64,000 nucleotides of DNA from Candidatus Aminicenantota bacterium. Its GTDB lineage: Bacteria; Acidobacteriota; Aminicenantia; UBA2199. The notes below the pieces were generated by a model. The model had not been told where the DNA came from. It made no database searches and saw only the letters and a list, made by a program, of their open reading frames with translations. The stretch spans positions 124,001 to 188,000 of the forward strand of contig JAPKZK010000038.1 of the NCBI GenBank assembly GCA_026393835.1. Reading direction: 5' to 3'. Made by a program: the position numbers and the translations under genes. Numbering within the stretch: the stretch's first letter is position 1; each line of letters starts with the position of its first letter. This document shows positions 25,578 through 33,242 of the stretch, piece after piece.

Positions 25578-25811
25578 TCGCGTTTTTCTCCTTAACAGGC
25601 TGGACTTCCGTCCTTAGGGATTCAATCATTATTTCCCTCCCCACCTTGCCGGGCCAACCTGTTTTTTCCCATCTATTCATCTGTTTATGTCCGGATACCC
25701 GGATAATTACAACACAGAAGATACAATTATCACATCGAAAAAATAAAAACAAGATATTTTCAAAGAATTTTATATAATTGACTCCAAATCTTATAGTTTC
25801 TCTTCGTCGCG

Positions 25812-26460
25812 GCGATTTTTGTCTCCGCACCACAAACTTTTGACAACACACCGCGTATTTTCATCCCGCGCCAGGAATTTTGTTTTCGCTCCGCATATTT
25901 TTGTCTCCGCACCCCGCGCATTCCTCTAAAATCTCGTGCATTTGTCAAAAATCCCGTGCAATTGACGCCGCACCTCGTGCTTTCCTCTAAAACCTTGTGC
26001 TTTTGTCTAAAACCCCGTGCTTTTGACTCTGCACCGCGTGCTTTTCTCTAAAATCCCGTGCTTTTGTCTAAAACCCCGTGCTTTTCGTTCCGTACCAGGT
26101 TTTATTGATATTTCCGGGGAAAAACGAACTGTAAAAAAATTCTTATTGAAAAATCGACCGCCATCAAAAAAAATTGTTTTTATACTTGCATACCCCCCTT
26201 TTTTTTCTTAAAAATCCCGCGCTTTCCTCGAAATCCCAGCGCTTTTGTCTATAACCGGGCGCGTCGGAAAAAATCCTGGCGCGCCGGCCAAAAATCTAGC
26301 GCGTTTGTCTAAAACCAACCGCGGCGGACTCCGCACCGACCGCGTCGTAGAAAAACCGACCGCTGCGCAGAAAATCCGACCGCGTTGAGAAAAAAACGAC
26401 CGCTGCGTAGAAAAACCGACCGCATCGGACTCCGTACCAGGTTTTATTGATATTTCCGGG
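25812..26460 (+). repeat. Degenerate 20-21-nt tandem array 2
   Basis: Two blocks. 25812-26090: units like CTAAAACCCCGTGCTTTTGT (20 nt), many GTGCTTTTG copies. 26210-26430: units like GAAAAACCGACCGCTGCGCA and CTAAAACCAACCGCGGCGGA. The blocks are separated by 120 nt of T/A-rich sequence, and each ends with the same 36-nt sequence (26089-26124 and 26431-26466). On the reverse strand the core reads ACAAAAGCACGGGG, close to the CAAAAGC core of array 1. No unit spacing or palindrome like a CRISPR. Confidence 0.85.
26089..26124 (+). repeat. 36-nt direct repeat closing array-2 blocks, copy 1
   Basis: Begins TCCGTACCAGGTTTTATTGA and ends TTTCCGGGGAAAAA. Exact second copy at 26431-26466. Both follow the last unit of a block. 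Confidence 0.85.
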
Positions 26461-26466
26461 GAAAAA
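26431..26466 (+). repeat. 36-nt direct repeat closing array-2 blocks, copy 2
   Basis: Same 36 nt as 26089-26124. It ends about 50 nt before the 3' end of the PIN gene. Confidence 0.85.
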
Positions 26467-26513
26467 GGTATTGGGATAAACTGGATACCGCTATAATTGT
26501 AGCCAAAGGGGAA

Positions 26514-26945
26514 TTATTTTAATCTCCCCTGACCGGTCCTTATTTTGGATTTGACCCACATGATTTTTACCTGGTTTTCAACTGCCTCAAACTCAGGATC
26601 GCCGGTGATCAATTCCCCCTTATACCAAATGGCTAAGGCAGCAGCAAAGCAATCAGCATAAGACATCTTATTAGAGGCTTTCAATTTCGCTGCTTCACGG
26701 GTTAATTGCCAGTCAACTTCAATAATTTCTATGGGAAGGTTTTGAACAATCTCCTCAATTTCAAGGGCTTTGTCTTCACCGCATTCACGCAGTATGATAT
26801 AAAACACTTCCCCTAAATTAACAGCCGTTATTAATAAATAATCGCCATTTTCCACAGCGGAGGTAAAAAGGGCCGCAATTTTCTCATATCCGGGCTCTTT
26901 TTCAAAAAATACCATTAATGCATGAGCATCCAAGATTCGCTTCAT
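26514..26945 (-). CDS. PIN-domain toxin (VapC-like)
   Basis: 143 residues from MKRILDAHALMVFFEKEPGY. Acidic PIN residues: RILDAHA (D5), NLGEVFY (E), MSYADCFAAALA (D) and LITGDPEFE. The LxTGDPEF ending is the usual PIN C-terminal strand. A TTG three codons upstream overlaps the antitoxin stop (TTGA) and could be the coupled start instead. Predicted RNase toxin, intact. Confidence 0.85.
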   Translation of the reverse strand: MKRILDAHALMVFFEKEPGYEKIAALFTSAVENGDYLLITAVNLGEVFYIILRECGEDKALEIEEIVQNLPIEIIEVDWQLTREAAKLKASNKMSYADCFAAALAIWYKGELITGDPEFEAVENQVKIMWVKSKIRTGQGRLK

Positions 26946-26950
26946 CGGGC

Positions 26951-27187
26951 TCAAGCCTCTTTTTCTTTTTCCTTTTTACGTTCATCGAGGAGCATTCTGG
27001 ATAACTTACCTTTGGTTGGCAGTATCCCGGGAATCCCTGCAAAATATTCTGATTTAACCGATTTTAAGATGATTTCGTCATTTTTTGTTTCCACGTACAA
27101 CCTTGCCCCTTTTTTAATATTAAGCTTTTGGCGAATCATTACAGGAATCGCTACCTGGCCCCTGGATGTCATAATTGTGGTATTCAT
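26951..27187 (-). CDS. AbrB/MazE-type antitoxin
   Basis: 78 residues from MNTTIMTSRGQVAIPVMIRQ. This is the swapped-hairpin SpoVT-AbrB DNA-binding start (TxxTxxGQxxIPxxIRxKL). The toxin-binding tail is lysine/glutamate rich (LLDERKKEKEKEA). GGAGG lies upstream of ATG 27187. Binds its own promoter and the PIN toxin. Confidence 0.9.
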   Translation of the reverse strand: MNTTIMTSRGQVAIPVMIRQKLNIKKGARLYVETKNDEIILKSVKSEYFAGIPGILPTKGKLSRMLLDERKKEKEKEA

Positions 27188-27269
27188 TTTAATTTTCCTC
27201 CGGTCCATATAATCTATAACATACTTTTCCCCTTATGTCAAATTCATCTCATCCTAAATTCACCGCCAG

Positions 27270-27345
27270 CTAGAGCCTCTCCGAAAAAGTATCGCGCGGG
27301 GCGCACATTGGTAGATTGGTAGGGAACAGGCACCGCCTGTTCCTC
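27270..27345 (+). repeat. Intergenic element with GGAACAGGC hairpin, copy 2
   Basis: AGCTAGAGCCTCTCCGAAAA, then GGTAGATTGGTAGGGAACAG and the stem GGAACAGGC-ACC-GCCTGTTCC. Same layout as 2212-2297. Confidence 0.65.
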
Positions 27346-27382
27346 AAATGTCCCGTTGGAACAGGCTGTTTTTTTCTATTAT

Positions 27383-27420
27383 CCTCTTCGCGTCCCTTCG
27401 CGCTCTTCGCGGCTCATAAA
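27383..27420 (+). repeat. CTTCGCG word repeat
   Basis: CTCTTCGCGTCCCTTCGCGC then TCTTCGCGGCTCAT. Single arm of the CTTGGTG/CTTCGCG family, in the leader region of the lipid-kinase gene. Confidence 0.65.
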
Positions 27421-27472
27421 ATTTGGCGGCGAATTTTGGTTTTTTGACCGGGTGGGAATAACCTTTTATATC

Positions 27473-27481
27473 TGGTATAAT
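27473..27481 (+). promoter_or_regulatory. Extended -10 element, predicted leaderless start
   Basis: TGGTATAAT at 27473-27481 ends 6 nt before the ATG at 27488. No good -35 at 17 nt (TTGACC at 27444 is 26 nt away), but an extended TGn -10 can act alone. Confidence 0.45.
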
Positions 27482-27487
27482 CCAACG

Positions 27488-28531
27488 ATGAGAAAAATTT
27501 TGGTTTTGTTTAATCCCTCCTCCGGCAAAGGCCGCGCCTTAAAACTAAAGGAATCTATCGCACACTGCCTGGAAAACAACGGTCTGGACCTGGATTTTAT
27601 CGTTACCGAAAGCGAAACCCACCTGCGACGCCTGGCTGCATCGGCAGCGCAAACCGCGGGTAAATACGACGCCATCGTGGGCGTGGGCGGCGATACGACT
27701 TTTAATATTATCGCCGCTGAAATTCTAAAACTCAGGGAAACACCTCCTTCTGCGCCTGCTCCTATTGTGGGCATGATCGGTACGGGTTCCGCCAACGATA
27801 TCACCCGGGGCCTGGGTATGGAATCTGTCGAAACTGCCTGCCGGGCCATTATAAACGGCAATATTAAAAAAATGGATGTGGGCTGCCTGAAAATATTCAA
27901 AAATCCCCCACCGCTTCAACCGCTTCTACCTCTTAAACCGCTTCAACCGCAACCGGGACCGGAAACTTTTTTCTTCCTGGGCACGGTAAGCCTGGGCCTG
28001 GGCGTCTTTGTCAACCGATTCGTGGAAAATTTTCAGCAGCGACATAAAACCCTCTCGAAATTGAAACCTTTCGATCAATTACTGCCTTCTCTGTATGCTA
28101 TTTATGATTCCTTCTCAAGAAAAAAAATACCCCTTTCAATGGAAATGGCATTCCATGATCCGGAAAGCAATGAAAATATCATTCAACCGGTGGAATTCTC
28201 TCTGCTGGTTTTTTTAAATACGCCATTTTATGCCAACGGTTTGAAACTGGGCCAGGATAACGGCATGTTTGACGGGTTATTGGACTGCTTTATCCTTCGT
28301 ACAAAATCATTTTATAAAACCCTCCGGGAAGGGATACGCCTCAGCCGTAACAATAGCCGCCAAGGCACAAAGGCGCCAGGAAACACCAGGAGGGTTATTC
28401 TTAAAAATTCCTGGTATAAAATATCCGCAAACAAGGCCGTGGATATCCAGGTAGACGGCGAAATTATCCGGGGGATAAGAGAAATGGAAATCTCACTGAT
28501 CCCCGGCGGCCTGGATGTGTTTTCCGTCTGA
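27488..28531 (+). CDS. Diacylglycerol/sphingosine kinase-family lipid kinase
   Basis: 347 residues from MRKILVLFNPSSGKGRALKL. The nucleotide-binding motifs are NPSSGKG and VGVGGDTTFNIIAAEI (GGDG-type, here GGDTT), plus GSANDITRGLG. The C-terminal part has the DGLLDCFI strand-loop (DGLLD) and the end VDIQVDGEIIRG found in YegS/DgkB kinases. They phosphorylate diacylglycerol or similar lipids in the membrane. A longer frame from 27356 runs through a repeat and the promoter and is not used. A proline/leucine-rich insert (PPLQPLLPLKPLQPQPGP) near residue 140 is unusual. Confidence 0.85.
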   Translation: MRKILVLFNPSSGKGRALKLKESIAHCLENNGLDLDFIVTESETHLRRLAASAAQTAGKYDAIVGVGGDTTFNIIAAEILKLRETPPSAPAPIVGMIGTGSANDITRGLGMESVETACRAIINGNIKKMDVGCLKIFKNPPPLQPLLPLKPLQPQPGPETFFFLGTVSLGLGVFVNRFVENFQQRHKTLSKLKPFDQLLPSLYAIYDSFSRKKIPLSMEMAFHDPESNENIIQPVEFSLLVFLNTPFYANGLKLGQDNGMFDGLLDCFILRTKSFYKTLREGIRLSRNNSRQGTKAPGNTRRVILKNSWYKISANKAVDIQVDGEIIRGIREMEISLIPGGLDVFSV

Positions 28532-28552
28532 AATGAATTTAGCCGCTTCTCT

Positions 28553-28608
28553 CTTCCCCCCCCTTGGTGTTTCTTTGTGCCTTCGTGCCTTTGTGGCTAT
28601 TTTCATGA
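28553..28608 (+). repeat. CTTGGTG/CTTTGTG word repeat
   Basis: CCCTTGGTGTTTCTTTGTGC, CTTCGTGCCTTTGTGGC and TATTTTCATG. Single arm between the lipid kinase and the lytic transglycosylase. Confidence 0.7.
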
Positions 28609-28614
28609 CAGCTA

Positions 28615-28644
28615 TTGATTTATTCATTTTAATTGTTATATAAT
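28615..28644 (+). promoter_or_regulatory. Promoter of the lytic transglycosylase, short leader
   Basis: TTGATT at 28615-28620, 18-nt spacer, TATAAT at 28639-28644, 10 nt to the ATG at 28655. Leader of at most 4 nt and no Shine-Dalgarno site. Confidence 0.55.
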
Positions 28645-28654
28645 TGTTTTCGTT

Positions 28655-29317
28655 ATGAAGAAAAACAAAAAAAGTAACGTGAAAAAAATTGCCTTTTTAC
28701 TCGTTACCCTTCTATTAATCGGACTAACAGGGCTATTCATCGGGCTGGTGGATTTTAATCGTGAGTACGAAAAAAAGAAGGAAAATCTTAATATATTGGC
28801 CGGCGAAGTGTTCCGTTTGGAGCAAACCATCGATCGCAATGACCAGAAAATCAAGGCCTACGATTTATTGGAATTCAAAGTGAATGCGTTTTCCACCCGT
28901 TATTCTCTTTTTTCCCGGATACTGGACAGCGTCTACCACAAGAGCCGCAAATACGGGTTCCACCCTGACCTGGTATTGGGAATCGTCAAAGTGGAGAGTG
29001 ATTTCGATCCCAATGCGGTATCCTTTAAAGGGGCCTACGGGCTGATGCAAGTGAACCTCCCGGTATGGCGGGAAGAGCTGGCAATCGATGAAAACCGCAT
29101 CTTTGATGTGGACTATAATATCGACCTGGGGCTGCGCATTTTAAAACTGTACTTCGATGAAACCAAAGGGAATCTTAAATTGGCCCTGCATCTCTATAAT
29201 AACGGGTATCTATACAACAATACGTCTTACGCGGATAAAGTGGGCTCCGCGGTTCTTGCTTTCAGACCCTCCGCCCAATTCGACCTCACCCTGGGCAATC
29301 CGGGGTATGGAAAATAA
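28655..29317 (+). CDS. Lytic transglycosylase (SLT domain), membrane-anchored
   Basis: 220 residues. A short basic cytoplasmic start, one membrane helix at about 12-34, a coiled linker (REYEKKKENLNILAGEVFRLEQTI) and an SLT domain: GIVKVESDFDPNAVSFKGAYGLMQV with E as the catalytic glutamate, then HLYNNG. It cuts the glycan backbone of peptidoglycan to anhydromuropeptides. Single gene. The start is supported by a promoter ending 10 nt upstream. Confidence 0.9.
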   Translation: MKKNKKSNVKKIAFLLVTLLLIGLTGLFIGLVDFNREYEKKKENLNILAGEVFRLEQTIDRNDQKIKAYDLLEFKVNAFSTRYSLFSRILDSVYHKSRKYGFHPDLVLGIVKVESDFDPNAVSFKGAYGLMQVNLPVWREELAIDENRIFDVDYNIDLGLRILKLYFDETKGNLKLALHLYNNGYLYNNTSYADKVGSAVLAFRPSAQFDLTLGNPGYGK

Positions 29318-29347
29318 CCTGAAAGTTTTGGGCGGTATTCATTCTTT

Positions 29348-29827
29348 TCAGAGAATTAAGAAACCGGCAATGTACCCGGACAAACCGGCGAGAGAATTGA
29401 TCCAGACATCAAGGTAAAAAAACCGCGTTCCCCCCACGAAATTGGTGATTGCCTCTATCAAACAGGCGGCCCCAATCAACAGTAATAATGAAACCGGGGA
29501 CTGGGATTTTCGATTCTCAACGGCCAACACCACCCCTAAAATGAAAAACTCCAGCAGGGCTAACTTAAACAAAAACAAGGGCGTTGAAACGAGAAAAAAG
29601 AAAAGCATCCCCATGGCCAGGAACCCCATGGCAATTTCCAGGTTCTTCCGCGCCAACAAGTATTTTACCAAAATCACCACGGCAAAAGCGGCGAATATGC
29701 CATAGATGGAATAAAGGACAAATTTCCCGGCGGAGGCTTTTATAATAAGCGCTTCCAGGCGCAAATGGAAACTACTGACCGCCGCCAGGAAAACGATGTA
29801 AATCAACGATACGATATATTTTTTCAA
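29348..29827 (-). CDS. VanZ-like membrane protein
   Basis: 159 residues with five hydrophobic segments. The last stretch, FFYLDVWINSLAGLSGYIAG, matches the D-x-x-x-N-x-x-G signature of VanZ-like proteins; the middle ENRKSQSPVSLLLLIGAACLIEAITNF fits too. Function in this family is poorly defined (teicoplanin resistance in one case). The start is a TTG 24 nt after the recA stop; it is the last gene of the recA group and may be co-transcribed. Confidence 0.7.
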   Translation of the reverse strand: MKKYIVSLIYIVFLAAVSSFHLRLEALIIKASAGKFVLYSIYGIFAAFAVVILVKYLLARKNLEIAMGFLAMGMLFFFLVSTPLFLFKLALLEFFILGVVLAVENRKSQSPVSLLLLIGAACLIEAITNFVGGTRFFYLDVWINSLAGLSGYIAGFLIL

Positions 29828-29851
29828 GGTTTTTCAAACGCCGTCGCTATT

Positions 29852-30922
29852 TTATTCTTCGTCTTCGGCTTTGAAGTCCGGGGATTCGGTTCCCGGTTTT
29901 GACGGGACCTCTTTTCCTTGAATTTTGACCCCGATCCCGACCTTTTCCAGGATCTTTTTTTTCATTTCTTCGTAGAGCGCCGGGTTTTCTTCCAGCAATT
30001 TGGTCACCGCTGCTTTTCCCTGGCCCAATTTTTCATCGCCGTAAGCGTACCAGGAACCGGTTTTAGCAACAATACCATAGGCGGCGCCCAGGTCCACGAT
30101 ATCCCCTTCCCTGGAAAAACCTTTACCGAAAATCAGGTCCACTTCAGTTTCTTTAAAAGGGGGCGATACTTTATTTTTAACGATCTTAATGCGGGTACGT
30201 CCACCCACGATATCGGTGCCGCTTTTCAGGGTTAAAATTTTACGTACTTCCACCCTGAGGGAACTGTAAAATTTCAAGGCTTTTCCACCGGTGGTGGTTT
30301 CGGGGTTGCCGACAAACATGCCGATTTTTTCCCTCATCTGGTTGAGGAAAACAAAAACGGTTTTGGAGCGGGAAACAATCGCGGTTAGTTTCCGCAGGGC
30401 CTGGCTCATTAAGCGGGCCTGGAGGCCCATATGGCTGTCGCCCATATCGCCGTCCAGTTCGGCTTTGGGGACCAGTGCGGCCACGCTGTCGATAACGATT
30501 ATGTCAACGCCGCCGGAACGCACCAATATTTCGGCAATTTCAAGGGCCTGCTCGCCGTAATCCGGCTGGGAAATGTATAGTTCATCGATGTTAACCCCCA
30601 GGCCTTTGGCGTAGGTGGGGTCCAGGGCGTGTTCGGCGTCGATAAAAGCGGCATAACCGCCGGCTTTCTGGGCTTCGGCGATGACAGAGAGCGCCAGGGT
30701 GGTTTTACCGGACGCTTCGGGCCCGTATATCTCCACGACCCGACCCCGCGGAAACCCGCCGACCCCGGTTATGATATCCAGGGAAAGACAGCCGGTGGAT
30801 ATTACCGGCACATCGATAGATTCCCGGCTGCCCAATTTCATGATGGCGCCTTTGCCGAATTGTTTTTCAATCTGCGATACAGCATTCTTCATGGCTGAAT
30901 CTTTCTGGTTTGTTTCACTCAT
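29852..30922 (-). CDS. recA: Recombinase RecA
   Basis: 356 residues, normal length. [20 protein letters not shown], Walker A GPEASGKT at 67-74, [12 protein letters not shown] (Walker B), [27 protein letters not shown] (L2 DNA-binding loop). It forms the ATP-dependent filament on single-stranded DNA for homologous recombination and SOS induction. Preceded by GTGGAGGAAAAG. It follows divIVA, yggT and yggS on the same strand. Confidence 0.98.
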   Translation of the reverse strand: MSETNQKDSAMKNAVSQIEKQFGKGAIMKLGSRESIDVPVISTGCLSLDIITGVGGFPRGRVVEIYGPEASGKTTLALSVIAEAQKAGGYAAFIDAEHALDPTYAKGLGVNIDELYISQPDYGEQALEIAEILVRSGGVDIIVIDSVAALVPKAELDGDMGDSHMGLQARLMSQALRKLTAIVSRSKTVFVFLNQMREKIGMFVGNPETTTGGKALKFYSSLRVEVRKILTLKSGTDIVGGRTRIKIVKNKVSPPFKETEVDLIFGKGFSREGDIVDLGAAYGIVAKTGSWYAYGDEKLGQGKAAVTKLLEENPALYEEMKKKILEKVGIGVKIQGKEVPSKPGTESPDFKAEDEE

Positions 30923-30973
30923 TCTTTTCCTCCACGGAAATCTTATCTTACCATATATTTAAACCCGTGTCAC

Positions 30974-31468
30974 TTAACTTACGTGTTTCTCTAAGTATTC
31001 TACCTTGTCAAATTCAACGTCGTCCTTGCGGTAGGATTCGATCAATTCTTTTAATGAATTGAGCATGTTTAAAAGATCGCTTTCGATTTCCTGGCGCTTG
31101 AATTTCAAATTCCTGACTTCCTCTCGCAGCTCGCGCTGCCGGTTCATGGCGCTGCCGATGATATCTTCCGCTTTGATCTCCGCCTCTTTAATTACCAGTT
31201 CCGCTTCCCTCCGGGCGTTGGTTTTTATTTCCTCGGAGAACTTCTGGGCCGCGATCAGGGTATCTCTTAAGATATCTTCCCTTTTTTCGAATTTGGCGAG
31301 GAACTTTTTCAACCTGTCAACTTCCTTTTTCAACTCGTCTTTTTCCAGGGAATCATGCTCCAGCATTTCCGCCACCTGGCCGAGGAAAGCAGCGACTTCG
31401 TCTTTATCGTAGCCCTTCCCTTTCAGGTTAAATTTTTGCGTCAAAATTTCTTGCGGCGTTAGTTTCAT
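30974..31468 (-). CDS. DivIVA-domain protein
   Basis: 164 residues. The N-terminal membrane-curvature motif is clear: MKLTPQEILTQKFNLKGKGYDKDEVAAFLGQVAEML, followed by a long coiled coil (residues 40-150). DivIVA-type proteins mark curved membrane at poles and division sites. Its position after yggS and yggT is the standard arrangement in many phyla. Confidence 0.92.
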   Translation of the reverse strand: MKLTPQEILTQKFNLKGKGYDKDEVAAFLGQVAEMLEHDSLEKDELKKEVDRLKKFLAKFEKREDILRDTLIAAQKFSEEIKTNARREAELVIKEAEIKAEDIIGSAMNRQRELREEVRNLKFKRQEIESDLLNMLNSLKELIESYRKDDVEFDKVEYLEKHVS

Positions 31469-31488
31469 GGTGTTCTCGCGTTCCCCCC

Positions 31489-31788
31489 TTAAGGTAATGT
31501 CCCGGCAAAATCCAGTATCAATCCGGTTACCAGGTTATCTAACAAATACAGGGCAAAGACAATGATCATGGGCGTAATATCGATGCCCCCGACAATAAGA
31601 AAAGGCATCCGCCGGTGAATGAACCGGAACAGGGGGTCTGTCAATCGAAATATAATCATTACCAGCGGGTTAGGGGGGATATTTCCCAGCCATGAGATAA
31701 CGGCGCGCGCAATAATGACCAGGGTATACAGTCGAATGAGCGTATGGAAAACCTGGGCCAGGGCGCGTAAGATATTGGCGGGGATCAC
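31489..31788 (-). CDS. YggT-family membrane protein
   Basis: 99 residues, two membrane segments (about 16-32 and 72-95). The family pattern ISWLGNIPPNPLVMIIFRLTDPLFRFIHRRMP is clear. Role unclear, associated with division and osmotic tolerance. It overlaps yggS by 4 nt and lies 20 nt before divIVA. Confidence 0.92.
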   Translation of the reverse strand: MIPANILRALAQVFHTLIRLYTLVIIARAVISWLGNIPPNPLVMIIFRLTDPLFRFIHRRMPFLIVGGIDITPMIIVFALYLLDNLVTGLILDFAGTLP

Positions 31789-32468
31789 TTAGTCCTTCTC
31801 CCGAACAGGGCGGTTCCCAGCCTGACCAGTGTGGCGCCTTCTTCCACCGCCACTTCATAATCGCTGCTCATGCCCATTGAAAGGTGTTTAATCATAAAGT
31901 TCGGGAGTTTTTTCTCGGCGAGTTCCTCTTTCAGTTCCCGGACTTTTTTAAAATAGGGCCGCACATCTTCGGGGTCGTCGGAAAAGGGCGGAACCGCCAT
32001 CAACCCGGTAATCTTAACCCTGTCCAGCAGTGCGATATATTTCAACGCCTTCATTAAGCCGTCGATGGTAAAACCGGACTTATTTTTTTCTTCGCCGATA
32101 TTGATTTCGATAAAGACTTCGATTTCTTTGGCGACCCTTTTGTGGATGTGTTCCAGGGACTTTACGCCATCGACCGATTCGATGAAGTCAAAATTCTTTA
32201 AGATACGGTTTATTTTATTCTTCTGGAGTTTCCCGATGAAGTGCCAGGAGATATTCAGGGAAGACAGTTCTGCCTGGTGTGCTTCCGCTTCCAGCGTTTT
32301 GTTTTCGCCGATAAGCCTTATCCCGCATTTATAGGCTTCTCGTATCCGGTCTGCCGGCTGCTCTTTGGCAACCCCCAGGATCTGGACTTCCGACGGTTCA
32401 CGATCGACCCTCTGGCAAGCCCTTTCAATCGTTTCCATGATTTTGTTATAATTTTCTTTAATTTTCAT
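31785..32468 (-). CDS. Pyridoxal phosphate homeostasis protein YggS
   Basis: 227 residues. ILGVAKEQPADRIREAYKCGI (the usual VSKTxP is AKEQP, but the Lys that binds PLP is kept), GENKTLEA, WHFIGKLQKNKINRI, and SMGMSSDYEVAVEEGATLVRLGTALFG. It binds PLP without being an enzyme and buffers the cofactor. First gene of the yggS-yggT-divIVA-recA cluster. Confidence 0.95.
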   Translation of the reverse strand: MKIKENYNKIMETIERACQRVDREPSEVQILGVAKEQPADRIREAYKCGIRLIGENKTLEAEAHQAELSSLNISWHFIGKLQKNKINRILKNFDFIESVDGVKSLEHIHKRVAKEIEVFIEINIGEEKNKSGFTIDGLMKALKYIALLDRVKITGLMAVPPFSDDPEDVRPYFKKVRELKEELAEKKLPNFMIKHLSMGMSSDYEVAVEEGATLVRLGTALFGRRTK

Positions 32469-32682
32469 TGCCGCATTCCTCGTTTATAGATAGATTTAAG
32501 CAATTTTTGAGAGGCGTCAACCTGGAAGTGATACCGAATAAACCGACTCTTTGTTTGTTTTTTGCCAAAAATCGCATACTATATTATATACTATTTTTAA
32601 GAAAATATCTATTTTCCTTTGAGTATTTCTAATTTTGTCGGCTATTTTCCCCGGCTTCACAGCCGATCCTGCGCCCCGCCGG

Positions 32683-32714
32683 TCATTCGGTGACCCGGTG
32701 ACCCGGTCACCCTG
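32683..32714 (+). repeat. GGTGACC palindromic repeat at the XRE gene end
   Basis: CATTCGGTGACCCGGTGACC then CGGTCACCCTGTC. GGTGACC-C-GGTCACC is a perfect 7-bp stem and GGTGACC is also directly repeated. It includes the last codons and stop of the XRE gene, so it could serve as its terminator. The remaining 32469-32682 spacer is AT-rich without a gene. Confidence 0.6.
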
Positions 32715-33102
32715 TCCCAGTTTTTTCTTTTTCTTCGAAAAAGGTTTTGATATTATCTTTTAATACTACTTTTGCCTCGACCAATTTGGCATTGAGCACT
32801 TGTTCGATAAAGGGTATCCGCAGGAGGTTTAAGAGTTCGGTGTATTTTTCGGGGGGGTCATTCCGTTCGATAAACATGTCGGCCTGTCCGGTCAATAACC
32901 AGTTGATATCGAGCCGGTATTTGTGGTAATAATGGTGCAAATAGGTAAGATTGGGAAAGGCTTTGCCGCCTTCGATATTGGCGATGGCGGATTGGGAGAT
33001 ATGCACTTCGTCCGCCATTTCATGTTGGGCTTTATGGAGGGCCGCCCGGAATTGCCGGAATCGCGCCCCGATTTCTTTTTTTGATCCTGTTATTTTTTTC
33101 AT
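32707..33102 (-). CDS. XRE-family transcriptional regulator
   Basis: 131 residues. The helix-turn-helix is ARFRQFRAALHKAQHEMADEVHISQSAIANIEGGKAFPNLTYLHHYYHKYRLDINWLLTG, a HTH_3/XRE domain with the WLLTG end typical of repressor-like proteins. The C-terminal tail is helical (about 50 residues). It has the same layout as the XRE protein at 47966. No target or partner is visible. Upstream, TTGAAA and a GATAAA-like hexamer end about 6 nt before the ATG. Confidence 0.85.
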   Translation of the reverse strand: MKKITGSKKEIGARFRQFRAALHKAQHEMADEVHISQSAIANIEGGKAFPNLTYLHHYYHKYRLDINWLLTGQADMFIERNDPPEKYTELLNLLRIPFIEQVLNAKLVEAKVVLKDNIKTFFEEKEKTGTG

Positions 33103-33242
33103 TTGTCTTTTATCTCAATAAATAATTTTTTTTCAACACCCTTCAATTATATGAAAATATTAGATATTGTCAACTATATTATTCAGAATAATGTTTTATG
33201 AAAAATGTTCCTGCCGCTGTTGACTGCCGGGGGGGGCAGTAT

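Noticed and set aside
25377..25595. 72-codon forward frame opposite the cas6-like remnant
   Set aside because: No domain; the reverse strand gives recognisable Cas6b-like motifs. The AGGAGG near 25520 leads only to a 21-codon ORF.
25812..26466. CRISPR array next to the cas6-like remnant
   Set aside because: Units are 20-21 nt, contiguous and all degenerate; there are no constant repeats separated by unique spacers.
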